Assembly: GCF_000003815.2 (NCBI RefSeq)
Contig: NC_049981.1
Coordinates: forward strand, 21,789,512-21,853,511
Reading direction: 5' to 3'
DNA: 64,000 bases
DNA from: Branchiostoma floridae
Taxonomy: Eukaryota; Chordata; Leptocardii; Amphioxiformes; Branchiostomatidae
A program made the translations under genes and the position numbers. Every line of letters starts with the position of its first letter. Within the stretch, counting starts at the first letter, position 1. Below the pieces are notes generated by a model. It did no database searches. It was not told where the DNA came from and saw only the letters and a list, made by a program, of their open reading frames with translations. This document shows positions 1 through 11,099 of this stretch, piece after piece.

Positions 1-2245
1 AAAAGGACAGCTAGACCCTTTAATACAGGTACGTTGTTGGGGGAAAAATGAAATAAGACAGCTATGGTCATATGTCCACTGAATAGTGCAACATTTTTCA
101 AGACATATGCTTTCAAAGGTCAAATTTTACATGCCATTTTTCTTAGACCAGCTTAGGCAAAACACACATTGGTCCTTTTGTTGAATTTTCCACACAAAAC
201 AAACGCTCCCCACTGTACAAAACAAATACCCCAGAATTTCCAACAGCCATGCAGTATAATTTCATGAAAATACCAGCAATATTTGCCACATATTTCCGAT
301 GAGAAATCTTCAAGCAGGGATTTAAACATGTTCTGGTTTGATGAGCAAAACCTCCCCTGAAAGTGGGGCACAGTCTGCATTAATTAGGTGGGGCCTCATC
401 AGGGGGCTGTTTACATTATCAAGCAGTCTACTAAAGACCCGCAGCTGGGCAGTAGGCAGTGGTTTATGGCAGTTAACTAAAGATGCTCAGATAGGAGGGG
501 CACTACCATGGCCTTTCAGACAGAAATCACCTTGAACAACAGGCTTTCGCGCCTGCAATATTTGTACAACATTAGAGCCAAGACAATAATGGCCTCCCCC
601 GGGGCTCTCAAGCCCCCCAAAACACAAACAATGCCTGATCCTAGCTTCATTAGCACTTGTATGAGTGCCTGGATGTAACCATACTGCTTTTCTTTCCCCA
701 GCAGCCTACTAATAGGAATGGGCAAGAGCATGTGCTATATGGCTTGCATGCCAGTCAATCATGGCCACCACTGTAACTGGGTCTCCATAAAAGTCACATC
801 TTTCTATATTTGGATGGAAATATTACTATTCCATATGTCCCATGCCCCTCCTTTTTTCTATAACCTAACAAGGTTCAAGCAAGGTAGTTTTATAGTTTTG
901 TCTAAAAGCAAGAAAAAGGCCAAACCTAACATGCTTAGGGAAGAATTATCACCATTCCCTGTGAAAGGACTTAAATATTCCATTCATTTACCACAATGAT
1001 TACAACATGGTGGCAACAAAATTTTCTACCTTACAAAACCAGGTAGATTGAAAAGTGTCAATTCTTTACACATGTAAATGGCCAGGAAACGGAAGCTAGT
1101 CTGATTAGTTTCAAACCTGACTCTAATACAGGTCAACAATGAGTTATCTGCATTCCTAAAGCGGAACATGAAAATAATATGTTGCCTTCTCACGGCCACC
1201 ACTGATCTTTCTGTACAGGGCTACATACCAAGAATGGTTGTACAGTGAGCCTTGGAGCATAGTAACGTTAACTACAATCCAGCAACTGAACAATACTTAT
1301 GCCTTAAAATGGGTAAAAAATGGTTCACGGTGAGAATGGCTCTCATTGTGTCCGCCACCGTGTTGAAAAATGACTGTTCACCAGAAAGACAAGAGGCTTT
1401 TGTCGCAAGAAGTCAAACTGACCACAAAGAAAGGCTGACCTTGAAATAATTGGACTCTGCATGGCCAGGAAAAAAGAAAAGAAGCCGGGATTCACCACAT
1501 GAATAAACAAGAAGTTCTGGCACAGGAATGGGAGCATAAGCAACGGTAGTATTTACTCAAATACCAGAAGAAAAAGGTATACAAGAATATGTTTGGATCA
1601 CGCACACATTATGCAGTCCAACATAAAAGCTCTGAAAGCATCATTGATTTCAAATTACAAGGACTAGGCAAGCTTGCAAGATTGATGAGACATGCTGGAA
1701 GTCATCAATAAACAGCAAACAATTGGGCACAACTCCTCCAACAGAAGAAAATATCATACATACATACATTAATGTATAGAGTACTATAGTATATCATGTT
1801 ATATATCATAGTGATAGTGTATTCTTCACAATAAATCTGCCATATTCTAAAGGCACCTTTTTTGGGAACCTTAACAAATGGAATATTCTATGTGTTTATG
1901 GAACATGGACATTGTTTTACACAACTCAGGCTTCAACAGTACATGCATGTGGGCCCCAAAATTATAAAGCTCTGCAGGGTTACCCATTCCGAGGGAGCGG
2001 GTTCCAAATTTATAGGATGATTCTCTACTGGTGAGTTAATTCTGTAGCAATTGTTGACATCTCCTAATCAGTATCTGTAGCAGATATAATGTGTGGGAAC
2101 AATGATACTGGCTTACGTGCAAACATAAGCATAGGTGGAGGGGGGGGGGGGTTGTGGCTGTAGGGTCATGATAGATTACCAGCACGGTCACGAGCAATGG
2201 GAAAACTTTGGGAATAAAGGACAAAATTATACAGCAGGACAATAC
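1..2245. other. No gene seen
   Basis: AT-rich noncoding sequence. A small G/C-rich inverted motif lies near 590-625, and poly-G runs sit near 2,137-2,150. Open frames are short and lack splice context or recognisable similarity. It is probably intron of the CXXC gene or intergenic. Confidence 0.5.
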
Positions 2246-2302
2246 CGTTTTTGTCTGAGCCTTCTTTGTCCTCTGCTCCATGCCACTGCTTGTTGTCCCA
2301 AC
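2246..2302 (-). CDS. Candidate small exon, phase 0 (weak)
   Basis: A 57-nt open segment (VGTTSSGMEQRTKKAQTKT, 19 codons) is preceded by a very good acceptor (TGTTTCTCTTTTCAG) and followed by a moderate donor (GTATTG). It is on the same strand as the CXXC gene and phase-compatible with it, so it could be a downstream exon. The sequence is too short to recognise and the donor is mediocre. Confidence 0.18.
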
Positions 2303-3390
2303 CTGAAAAGAGAAACAGACATTTAACACCGAAGGAAAACAGAAAATTCGGATGCACTATGGACACAATGCACTCTGTGCACAAGATGACCCTCCGTGGC
2401 ACCATATTGCACTACAGCAAATATTTTTGCCTACACACAAAGCAAACACAACATTTCCCTTACACCTCTACCACACTAGAAATATCCAACAATCCTTTTT
2501 ACCTCCTAACACAGGGATAAAACCCACAGATCCAAATTACAACTGCCTCTCCTGACTAATACGCTGCCACATGCCAGTGTCATGGGAAAATCCTTGGTGG
2601 GGCTTTGGGGGCAACCTTTCCAAGATGGCTACTGCCGGCCCAAGCACATCCCTCTGACCCTTTCCAGTGTATTAAGAGCAAACCACAGCAACCAACGAGG
2701 GCCCCACATCCCCACAGACACACTCAATCCCTTACAACATTCGGAAGGCACTAAAAATGCACCAGTTAAGACCTACAATTCACTCTGGCCTCATCTTCCG
2801 GCACAATGGCCCCGGCAGCTGTCCATTAATTTTCAGCACTCGGCTGTGCAGGCCACCATTATGTCAGCCAATACCCTCTGCAAATAGCCAAACAGAGAGC
2901 CGCGCCCTGATTGGCTGACATTTGTATACATTCCTTTTATAGGGGTAAGGAGAACCGTATCACCTAAAGCACATCCAGGAAGATGATACCACTCTATCTG
3001 GGGTAGATTTTGAGATAGAAAGTCCCTCTTTGAGGGATAGTTTCTGTACATTATGGTCTACTTACTTATAACACTAGATTTATCTGGCATGATAGGGATC
3101 TACCGTTATCATTTGTTAGAAGGGAAATAACATGTGCTAGAAGGGGGTCTAAGAAAAAATATCCGTAGCTATACAGCAATGGGTAGTAGGGGATTGTTCA
3201 ATTCTCAAAAAATGCGAACAATAGTATCTATGCAGTATCAAGCAGGGTTATCACATAAAGAAGCAAAAAGATTTGGGTCATTTGAGGGAGGGGCAAATTG
3301 TCTCTCTCCAGGGAGGAAGAGGATAAGTAAGTGATTTGAATGCAGCTCTATCCATACAGTATCTAGCTATTACACTAAAATCATTTGGTA
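2303..3390. other. No gene seen
   Basis: Noncoding sequence. A good minus-strand acceptor (ending TATTTGCAG) occurs near 2,886, followed by only 14 open codons before a TGA. This was not considered enough to call an exon. Confidence 0.45.
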
Positions 3391-3394
3391 CATA

Positions 3395-3662
3395 CAGGGC
3401 TCGAAATTCATTTTTGGGATACTGGTGCACCCAGCTTAAAAAATTGGGTGCAGCAAAATTTTTTTGGGTGCACCACATAAAACAAGTACCATGACAGACA
3501 TGGATAGAAATGTGAAGAATATGATGTTTTCTAGTATACTTTAATATCCTTACATATGTAAACCTAAGGAAATTTTGGGTGCACCCGTGAGTGAAAAAAT
3601 TGGGTGCACAGGTCCAATTTTGGGTGCTCCAGGGTGCACATGCACCCAGTATGTCGAGCCTT
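3395..3662. mobile_element. hAT-like MITE, TIR beginning CAGGGCTCGA
   Basis: The left end reads CAGGGCTCGAAATTC, followed by ACTGGTGCACCCAG. The right end, read on the other strand, is AAGGCTCGACATACTGGGTGCA. Internally GGGTGCACC-type motifs recur in both orientations. GTACATA occurs immediately on both sides, as expected for a degraded 7-8 bp target-site duplication. A CAGGG start with a TSD of about 8 bp is typical of non-autonomous hAT elements. Confidence 0.6.
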
Positions 3663-5689
3663 GTACATATAATATCATATAAATAATAAAAGCTACTGAC
3701 ACTGTTGCTATGATGCTATATGGTTCCTATAGAAACTATAAAGTTGTAAATTCAAAAGCATGTAAGAGAACTTGAAGTCGCATCGACATAGAACTGAGTG
3801 GCAAATACTGCACAACTAAGTCTTGTAACAAATCAATAAAAAAAGCAATTCTTTTGGGGACAATATTCAAAAATTTTTAAGAATTTTTTAACAGAAAAAT
3901 AGAAATGCCTACTACTTCTTCTGGTGATCCCACAATCATTTGTAATTTGATCGCAATTCTGCCAATGGCTAAATAAAGCTCTTATCCAAACTTATCTAAT
4001 CTTATCTTACATTATCAATATATAAATCAAAATTTAACTTTGCACCTTTAATTCCTTTGTTGATAGTGACCCGGCAGTTGAACATTTCTATTGAGGAAAT
4101 CTAGGAATCAAAGCCTCTCAATCAAACTTCTACTGCAGTACCGTTACAAGCTGCGAAGAGGCCCAAAATCTCATTAAGGACTCATCAGGACTTGCTCACA
4201 CACAAAATATCAATACAATCCATCCGGGCCTTCTCGAATTATGCTGTTCGTCCGCATACATACGTAGATACACAAACATACAGATGTTACCAAAAACAAT
4301 TATGCATCATTAATTAAGCATCACAGCAACATGCACAGCCTGTTTTCTCTTACTGTGGCCTTCCCTCTGAGACCCTTAGAACTTTTTCCTACCTTTGTTT
4401 ACATCTTGCCTTCTCCGTACAATTAGAGAATGTACAAATAATCATATCCAGAGTGTACTATCTGTTTCACTTCCAATATTCAAAGACTTGTAAATATCTG
4501 CCTCTCAACTCCCTTTAGAAAAGTCGGTTGATGCCTGAAAGGTCAGACTCTACAGCCATTAAACCAGTTTCTATGTTTAGAAAGGTTGTCAGTAATGCCC
4601 CAGGACTTCTCTGGTGTTTAGTGTTGCTGCTGCCTTCGCCCTTACCAGTTGGGTTGGCAGGATGACCAAAGGGCAACCCCTGTCTGGGACTGTTCCACTG
4701 TCAACGCCGAAGGGGTGCAAGGTCGGAGGGCAAGACGAGGTCAAGGTAAGACTTGCCAAAATACTCCGCAACCACTCATCACGGAGAGAGTGTGTCTGTC
4801 TGGCATGCCTTGTTGGTTGTTAAGAGAACGGAGTGACAGCTTGTAGAAGTAAGCGTTGTGGGTTGGTCCAGTGATCACTCCGTTGCACGGAAAGTTACAA
4901 CACTGTGCATTCTTGGAGGGTGGTTTATTCCCAGACACTACGTAGTACAGTGACTCTGCTTACATTCACACTACCCTAACAAGGAGACATGTGTTTGGAT
5001 TGTTTTGTGGGACAGGTTAGAGGAATAAACAACCCAGTCAGCAACACAGAGTTAAAGAAGTTTTAAAAAAAACTTGCCCAAAACGTTTTTTTTTTTAAAC
5101 TACAGGCCCAAGCTTACTTTTCACTGGCCAGGAAATTAAATCACATCATTCTACGCAATCTTATTTGCTGCAAGGAGATCCTTTCATTTTTCAGCAGAAA
5201 AAGCATTTAAGAGCATGTAACTGGACCAGTATCTACCTTCTCCATCCATGACAAAATCATACGCGATGGAAAAATCACACCAAATTGATGTCCCTAGAAA
5301 TCAGGCCAAAGAACTTCCCTACTTGAACCAATGTATACGATACACAGACATCGCAATCAGTATGGTGATGATAGAACTTTCTGTGAGCTTTCTGTCAAGT
5401 CTAAAGTAAATGTTAAACCATACATTCCAGTTTGATGGGAAAGATTGTGATCTTTAGTCTTTAGACCTTAAGAAAACAACATTGCCTGCTATGGTCTTTT
5501 AAAGCTAAGAGCACTAGGAGCATTCTTGATAAGACGTAAGATTAGACATAAGATAAGACGTAAGACACTAAGTTTTATAATATTTCCCTCCTTCTGCACT
5601 GTATCCATGTGCCTGTTCATCTAAAGTTTAAGTCACGAAAAGATATCAACATCAAGAAGAAACAATAATAACAATAATAATAAAGTAAT
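3663..5689. other. No gene seen
   Basis: AT-rich noncoding sequence. The segment at 4,150-4,290 resembles 10,050-10,150 (a shared tract containing AATCCAT, a GGCCTT-like motif and TCTCG), suggesting an old interspersed repeat. No coding exon was found. Confidence 0.45.
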
Positions 5690-5890
5690 AACTGGCTTGG
5701 CTGGTAATACTTTGTGGTTCTCAAATGTACAAGTTAGAGCCTGTGCCAAAATAAAAATGACAAATAAGCAGCTAAGACTGCCAAACTAACAACTGACTGG
5801 CTTGGCTGGTGATACTTTGTGGTTCTCGACTGTACAATTTAGAGCCTGTGCCAAAATAAAAATGACAAATTAGCAGCAAGACTGCTAAAC
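5690..5890 (+). repeat. Direct tandem duplication, about 98-bp unit
   Basis: Two adjacent copies both contain ACTGGCTTGGCTGGT, then ATACTTTGTGGTTCTC, then AGAGCCTGTGCCAAAATAAA and GACAAAT followed by AGCAG. They start near 5,690 and 5,793 and differ at a few positions. It is a local noncoding duplication. Confidence 0.8.
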
Positions 5891-6109
5891 TGCCCCATGC
5901 CTGACTCCTTGACATTTGTGTTACCTCCAGTTTTACTCTGCATGAGTCCATCTTAAATGACCAGGTGCTTTGTTGTTTGTGCTTCTTCTGTCCATTGACC
6001 ATTTTGCTGACTAAGAGAAAAGCTGCCTGCAAGTGCTATACCTCAGGGTTGTAACTGCTATGGAGACAGAAAAGAGGGTCTGCTTGGGGGGTCCTAACAA
6101 CAATTTACG

Positions 6110-6265
6110 CTGAATTCAGAAGAACCCCCTACGTATTACGCTAAATCAAGGAAGGCAATTATGCTAAATTTGGTCGCCTCGCTACGAATTACGTAAATAA
6201 GACGGTTTTCCCTTCCCTACGAGTTACGGGAAATAGAAATAGGCTGCCTACGCCTTACAGAAAAG
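6110..6265 (+). repeat. Degenerate short-period array with CTACG and TTACG motifs
   Basis: Four consecutive blocks carry a CTACG-NN-TTACG core (CCTACGTATTACG, GCTACGAATTACG, CCTACGAGTTACGG, CCTACGCCTTAC), spaced about 40-55 bp apart. This is a decayed tandem repeat. No function is visible. Confidence 0.55.
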
Positions 6266-6889
6266 AGCATGCAGACCCTCAGAAAACGACCAGATCAAAA
6301 GGTCACCATAGGCAAACCCAGTGCCCTGCTGGTAGACAAGAAAACAAGAACTAATGGAGCACAAGAGTCTTTCAGCTACCAGCCATCACAATGGCCATCC
6401 AGCATTCATTAATGGCAGTTTCATTAAGGTGCTAAACTGTTAGCTGCTCTCTATTCAAGGAAAAGGGAACAAAAGTAAGCTGCAAATGTGCAATAGACAG
6501 AAAGACCACTTCATGGATCCCACTGAATGCTGGTAGATGTGGGTATTGCAAAGGGCCCGGCAAATAATGCCATTATCTATGACGGTGTATTCGCACTGTC
6601 TGTAGTTTACTTCTGAGTGTGTGAATTGTGTGGAAATTTGTATCAAAATGAGTTGCACATTTTCAATGTGCACATTGGTATTCTTAACTTTATGGGATTC
6701 TTCCCTGTAATTGTACAGGGAGGGTAATTTTTCAGTCAAGTGTCTTAGTAAACGAAGAATGAAACAGTGAAATTTCAAGCAAGCAATGCTGAGCATATAA
6801 AACTGACTCAGCGTGGCTGTTGGATGATGAATGAGTATCAAGGGACCATTTAAATGGTAAACTTTTCTTTTCTTGTGCTCAAGTCTCAC

Positions 6890-7024
6890 CAAGCCAAGCA
6901 AAGGATCAATAACTCCACCTGTGGTTTTACTCGGAACTGCAGAGGAGCTGGCCTCTACTTTCCTACACATTTTCCCGCATTGACGTGGTGTGTAGCAAAC
7001 ATCTTCACGTTTCCTGATAAACAG
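6890..7024 (-). CDS. Candidate downstream exon of the CXXC gene (weak)
   Basis: This 135-nt minus-strand segment is open for 45 codons (LFIRKREDVCYTPRQCGK and onward, ending DPLLGL). It starts after CCTAAG and ends at a good donor, CTTG then GTGAGAC, phase 0 at both ends. It would therefore join in frame to the phase-0 end of the CXXC exon. The acceptor lacks a strong pyrimidine tract. A better pyrimidine tract sits 19 nt upstream (CACTCTCCAAG) and would give a different frame, starting NPDRYLSC and stopping after 29 residues. No homology to TET or CXXC4/5 tails is recognised. Confidence 0.18.
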
Positions 7025-7539
7025 CTTAGGTATCGGTCAGGATTCTTGGAGAGTGCAAGATGAAAATAAGCAGTAAAAAATGTGCGTGCTTAAAAAAAAA
7101 CAGAGTGACTGAATAATTAATTGTGCCTACCGTAATTACCTTTAAAGCTTTACAAAGAAGATTTCATTTACAGAGATTGGCAAGTAGAATTCATTTACAG
7201 AGCTCAGGTCAGGACCTTTGCCATGCGGGCAAATGTTCAAGGGCAACCTACCTTTTGGCTGAGGTTGCCCAATGGACTAGCCTGAGTATCAGCCTTGTTA
7301 GTTTAGGCTTAGGTCCCAATTCCTAACCAGCTTTTGGAAACGAAAAATATGATATCAAAAGAACAAAAGACACGGAGTAGTAAAGGAAATGGTCATGAGC
7401 ATATTTCGTGTATATTCCTTGATAAACACTTTTATTTTTCGTTTCTGCAATCATTCCGACCAGGGCTGGTTTGGAAATGCTTGAACCTAGTCCTAACTGG
7501 GGCTCCTTGTTAGAGGGTCTGCATGCCTTTTTCCGTTAA

Positions 7540-7685
7540 GCGTTACGAGCCATTTTAATTAACCGTTAATCGTCACCGAACCGCTCTAATTCAACTTTAA
7601 TCGTTATCAGTATATTATTCGTCAAAGCGTTATTGGTCATTTTAATTCAACATTAATCGTTATTTGTTATCCGTTACCAAGAAAT
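7540..7685 (+). repeat. CGTTAAGCGTTAC-type short repeats
   Basis: Motifs such as CCGTTAAGCGTTACGAG, CCGTTAATCGTCACCG and TTAATCGTTAT recur here. Two near-identical copies of GAATTTACCGTTAAGCGTTACC reappear at 8,640-8,700. They bracket the 190-bp array and may be parts of the same element. Confidence 0.5.
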
Positions 7686-7689
7686 TCTT

Positions 7690-8400
7690 CGTAGCCCGTT
7701 ATACCCACGAAGTCAAATGTCAGATAGAACACCTGAAAATGCAGGAAATGGCGTTTCAATGGGTCCAGATTTCAAAATTTCTCCGAGCCTCCCGGCCTTC
7801 GGCTCTGGACATGGTAGAATATGTTGCGGAAGCTTCGCCCCCAAAAACTTTAGCATTCATACAGATTTCAGTGTCAAACTTAGCTTAATTTCGGGCAAAA
7901 AGTACTCCTAGAATACAGAAAATGAGGTTTCTCCGGACCTCCCTTGCGACGGCTTGCGCCTTCGGCGATCACGACAACATGGCGAAAATATGTTAGGGGC
8001 GTGGGTCGTTGCACAAAAAACCTTTCCTCTCTAATAAAATGTCATTTAATTTAACTTTGTCTTACAGCAAAATTTGTCCTTCAAAATGCAGCAAATGGCG
8101 TTTCAGACGGTCCATATTTTAAAATTTCCCCGAACTTATATTGCAACGTCTCGTGCCTTCCGAGCTCAAAATGGTAAAAATATGTCGGGGACTCTGGGGG
8201 TGGAGGTCAAAGCTGTAGCCATGTGTAATTTGATGAAAATGTCAAAATCAACCTAGCTTAGTCTGTCGGCAAAATTTGCCGAAAAAATGCAGGAAAAGCA
8301 TTTAGGAGGGTCTTGATTTTGAAAATTTCCCGGGGGAGCATACCCCCGGACCCCCCTGAGATGCGTTACGCCTTCAGCGCTCCATGTGCTGAAACAATAG
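7690..8400 (+). repeat. Diverged tandem repeat, about 190-bp unit, four units
   Basis: Blocks near 7,735, 7,915, 8,080 and 8,295 each carry an A-rich start (AAAATGCAGGAAATGG or variants), then GGTCC..TTTNAAAATTTC-CCG and a GCCTTCGGCGCTC-like segment. The units are diverged and the open frames in them are not conserved. It is a noncoding tandem array of unknown origin. Confidence 0.6.
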
Positions 8401-8699
8401 TTCCATCCCCCCATAAGAAATTTGCTACCGCCGTCTCTGTGGCGGGCCGGGAACTCTGCCTCCGTCAATGTACAGATGCCTTGGACATTGTCCCTGTCCT
8501 TCCTCCGGGTTCTGGGCACCTTTTTCTTCTCACAATGTCATTAGTCGGATATTTTCACCCATTGATATAACTACTCCAGCGTTGTATGAATAAGAATGCA
8601 CGTCAATGTTACTGTACAGTTATGCTTTGTAACTCTTTCTGAATTTACCGTTAAGCGTTACCAGGCCTCCTGAATTTACCGTTAAGCGTTACCGGGCCT

Positions 8700-10060
8700 C
8701 CTGACAGACATAGAGCCTGCAATTAAAGCACCATTTACATGGAATGGAGAAAAGCATGCAGGTGCCTCTAGCCAGTAAAAGTAAGATTAAGTATCTGTCA
8801 TTAACATAATATATGAGGGAATGCTACAGTAGCCTTCTTTGCTAGTATAAGACTTCATACTTAAAACAACTTGTGACCTCAATTTCATTATAATCGATAA
8901 ATGTTTTATGAGACATCACTTGATATGGTTAACATAATTTGACCAAGCTACTAAGTCATGAAACTCTAGATTTTATTGTAGCTCTGTATTGTTACAGTAC
9001 CCAGTGGAGCTACATGTATTCAAGTTGCTGCTATACATTTCTCACAAGAGAATGTTTCTAACTCTAATAACTAAAACATTCCAATTTCAAAATCTAACTG
9101 AAAAAGAAGATGCATGCGTGCATGACCTATATGTAGGATCTGCCCTGTGTGACATTGACCTTGGCCCTTACAACAGTGACAGGTCTACCCAAGCAATCTG
9201 CTGTGAGACTAATGTCCCTTAATATTGCAGCTGACACATACAAATGAGCGGTTGAGGAGGAGAAAATTGCAGCTGAGAACAACATGCCTATGACTTAACC
9301 AAAAAACTAGAGTTCCACAACCTCATATCTTTGTCAATTGGCGTTAACCTTTATGAGTGACATATCACAATTTCCTCATTAATTCTGTAACTTAAGTCCT
9401 CATTTGCATATATACATCAGTTCATCATCTTCTCTACCCAAAGAACACAAGTTGTTAAAAAATATGACTTGGTCCCTGTAGTTCGCAAAAAGCAGCTAGG
9501 TGGCCCAATTGCAACCCTACAGCACTTACTCTCAGCCCCAAGAGCTATTGACCACTTAAAATCATGACCATAAAGCATGTCCAAAACACAAGATATCAAA
9601 ATAGAAAGTTCTGCTAAGAAGAATTTTTAAGTCTTCGGTATGACTCAGGAGGGGGAACAAACTCATGACCTACAGAATGCAAGGTAGACACTCTGCCTAC
9701 TTAACAATTGTATTGATGGGGCATATAGTATGTGACTAAGTATCTCCATTCATTGTCGTTGTCCTCCACAATAACTTTTATCACTTTTCTAAACATATGT
9801 TAAACATGTCACATTTCACATTTGCCAAGTTGCCATTCACCTAAATCACACATTATTCATGAGACAGGAAGTGACAAAGCAGTTTCTATCTTAAACTAGT
9901 GTGTTTTCTTCCAGTTACAATAGTACGAAAAGTCATTTTATATCTACCACTTAAAACTCATGACAATAGTATCCCCAGAACTCACGATATCAAAATTGGA
10001 AGTTCCACCGCAGTACCTTAGAAGGCTGCTAGGGACCAAAAAAGCTAACCATTAAGAGGA
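8700..10060. other. Noncoding, with old interspersed repeats
   Basis: No exon was found. The stretch at 9,471-9,532 (GGTCCCTGTAGTTCGC..GCAGCTAGG) matches a family also seen at 19,304 and 19,646. Segments at 9,550-9,620 and 9,945-10,010 resemble each other (ACCACTTAAAA, TCATGACNATA, GATATCAAAAT). Most of it is probably relics of retroelements. Confidence 0.45.
9635..9715 (-). repeat. tRNA-like (Ala-TGC-like) SINE fragment
   Basis: Read on the minus strand, this stretch has a D-arm-like GGCAGAGTG, then CTACCTTGCATTCTGTAG, which can fold like an anticodon arm with TGC, then GGTCATGAGTTTGTTCCCC, which resembles a T arm. The paired arms are imperfect, so it is a tRNA-derived repeat or relic and not a functional tRNA gene. 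Confidence 0.4.
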
Positions 10061-10267
10061 TTCATCAAGACCTTTCCCCCAAACCAAACATGAAGACAAT
10101 CCATGAAGGCCTTTTCTCGTTATCATGTTTGCAGACAGACACAAGGTCTGTCACCTGCCGACGCTGTAGGGCTGATAGGGATTTTACCATAGTCAATATT
10201 GACAAAAGGATCGGAGGCCGTATATATATATATACATAGACAGACATACAAATGTCTCAAAACCCAC

Positions 10268-11065
10268 CTTTTTCTTGAGTTCCGTGCACTTCCTCAGCTT
10301 GCAGATCTGGTGTCCAGTCTTCCTGTTCTTGCAGCTGGAGCACTCTCCACAGTTCTCCTTCCGGGTGCATGGTTCGCACGCGCCGCACCTCTTCCTCTTC
10401 TTCCTGGGCGCCGACAGGACGGGGCTGCAGACACCATTGCTGCTGCCCTGATTGGTCGTCAGGGAGGAATCCTCGCTCCGCGGACTGGTGACAGACCTCG
10501 TGCTCTCGGAGTCGGGAGAAGACCCGGTGATGTCATCAGAAGAGGCCGGCGAGATCTCCTGCTTTACTGGCTGTTGCCCAGGAGAGAGCGCAGCATCCCT
10601 GCCAACTGTGGCAGCCACTTGGCCCCCTTCCAACTGGGAAATACCAGGGTCAGTAGGTAATGGGCACACCTCCATCCCACCTTTGTTTACATCCCTGGCC
10701 TTCTTGCTGCTGGCAGGTTTGCTCCGGTGCGCTCTCCTCACTTCCTGCGCGGAATTGGACTTGCGAGCAACCTTGGGAAACTTCCCCGTCGTCCCGTGAC
10801 TGGAGTTCCCAAGTTCAGGGGCATCGCGTGTACTGTTCTCGCTCTCACCCCGTGTCAGACTCCCAGAGAACTTTCGACCCGCATTGAGAATGACTCTATC
10901 AAGGTGAATGGCCTTTTCCACGCTCCCTGGGGGCATGTCCCCCAGCAGTGTCCCCTGGGAGCCTGGTTCCTCACCTGTTTCCCCCAGCAGGGTCTGCCGG
11001 ATGAGCGACTCCACCAGACTTTCTGTCCTGGCCGCCGGCTCCGGCCTGCCGTGGATGTCGCCCAT
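10268..11065 (-). CDS. CXXC zinc-finger protein (TET/CXXC4/CXXC5 type), 5' coding exon
   Basis: This 798-nt exon encodes 266 residues from the ATG at 11,065. Residues 1-220 are Ser/Gly-rich and probably disordered. Residues 221-266 form a CXXC DNA-binding domain with eight cysteines at 227, 230, 233, 239, 242, 245, 255 and 260, the stretch KTGHQIC, and a final ELKKK. Known CXXC domains of this subtype coordinate two zinc ions and bind CpG-containing DNA in the nucleus. The KTGHQ motif, without KFGG, is typical of CXXC4, CXXC5 and TET proteins. CEPC resembles TET1/TET3, while CSSC followed by NRKTGHQIC resembles CXXC4/5. The exon ends exactly after the third lysine at a good donor (AAG, then GTGGGT), phase 0. 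That matches my recollection of the intron position in vertebrate CXXC4/5. No catalytic dioxygenase exon is visible downstream, so TET and CXXC4/5 cannot be separated here. Confidence 0.88.
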
Positions 11066-11099
11066 GTCTCACCTCAGCGGACCTGGAATATAACCAACA

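Noticed and set aside
6455-6970. 171-codon minus-strand open frame
   Set aside because: The part after 6,890 follows a good donor and reads as AT-rich, noncoding-like sequence without a domain. Only the short segment 6,890-7,024 was kept as a weak candidate.
9635-9715. Functional tRNA-Ala gene
   Set aside because: The arms are mismatched and it lies in a repeat; kept only as a tRNA-like fragment.
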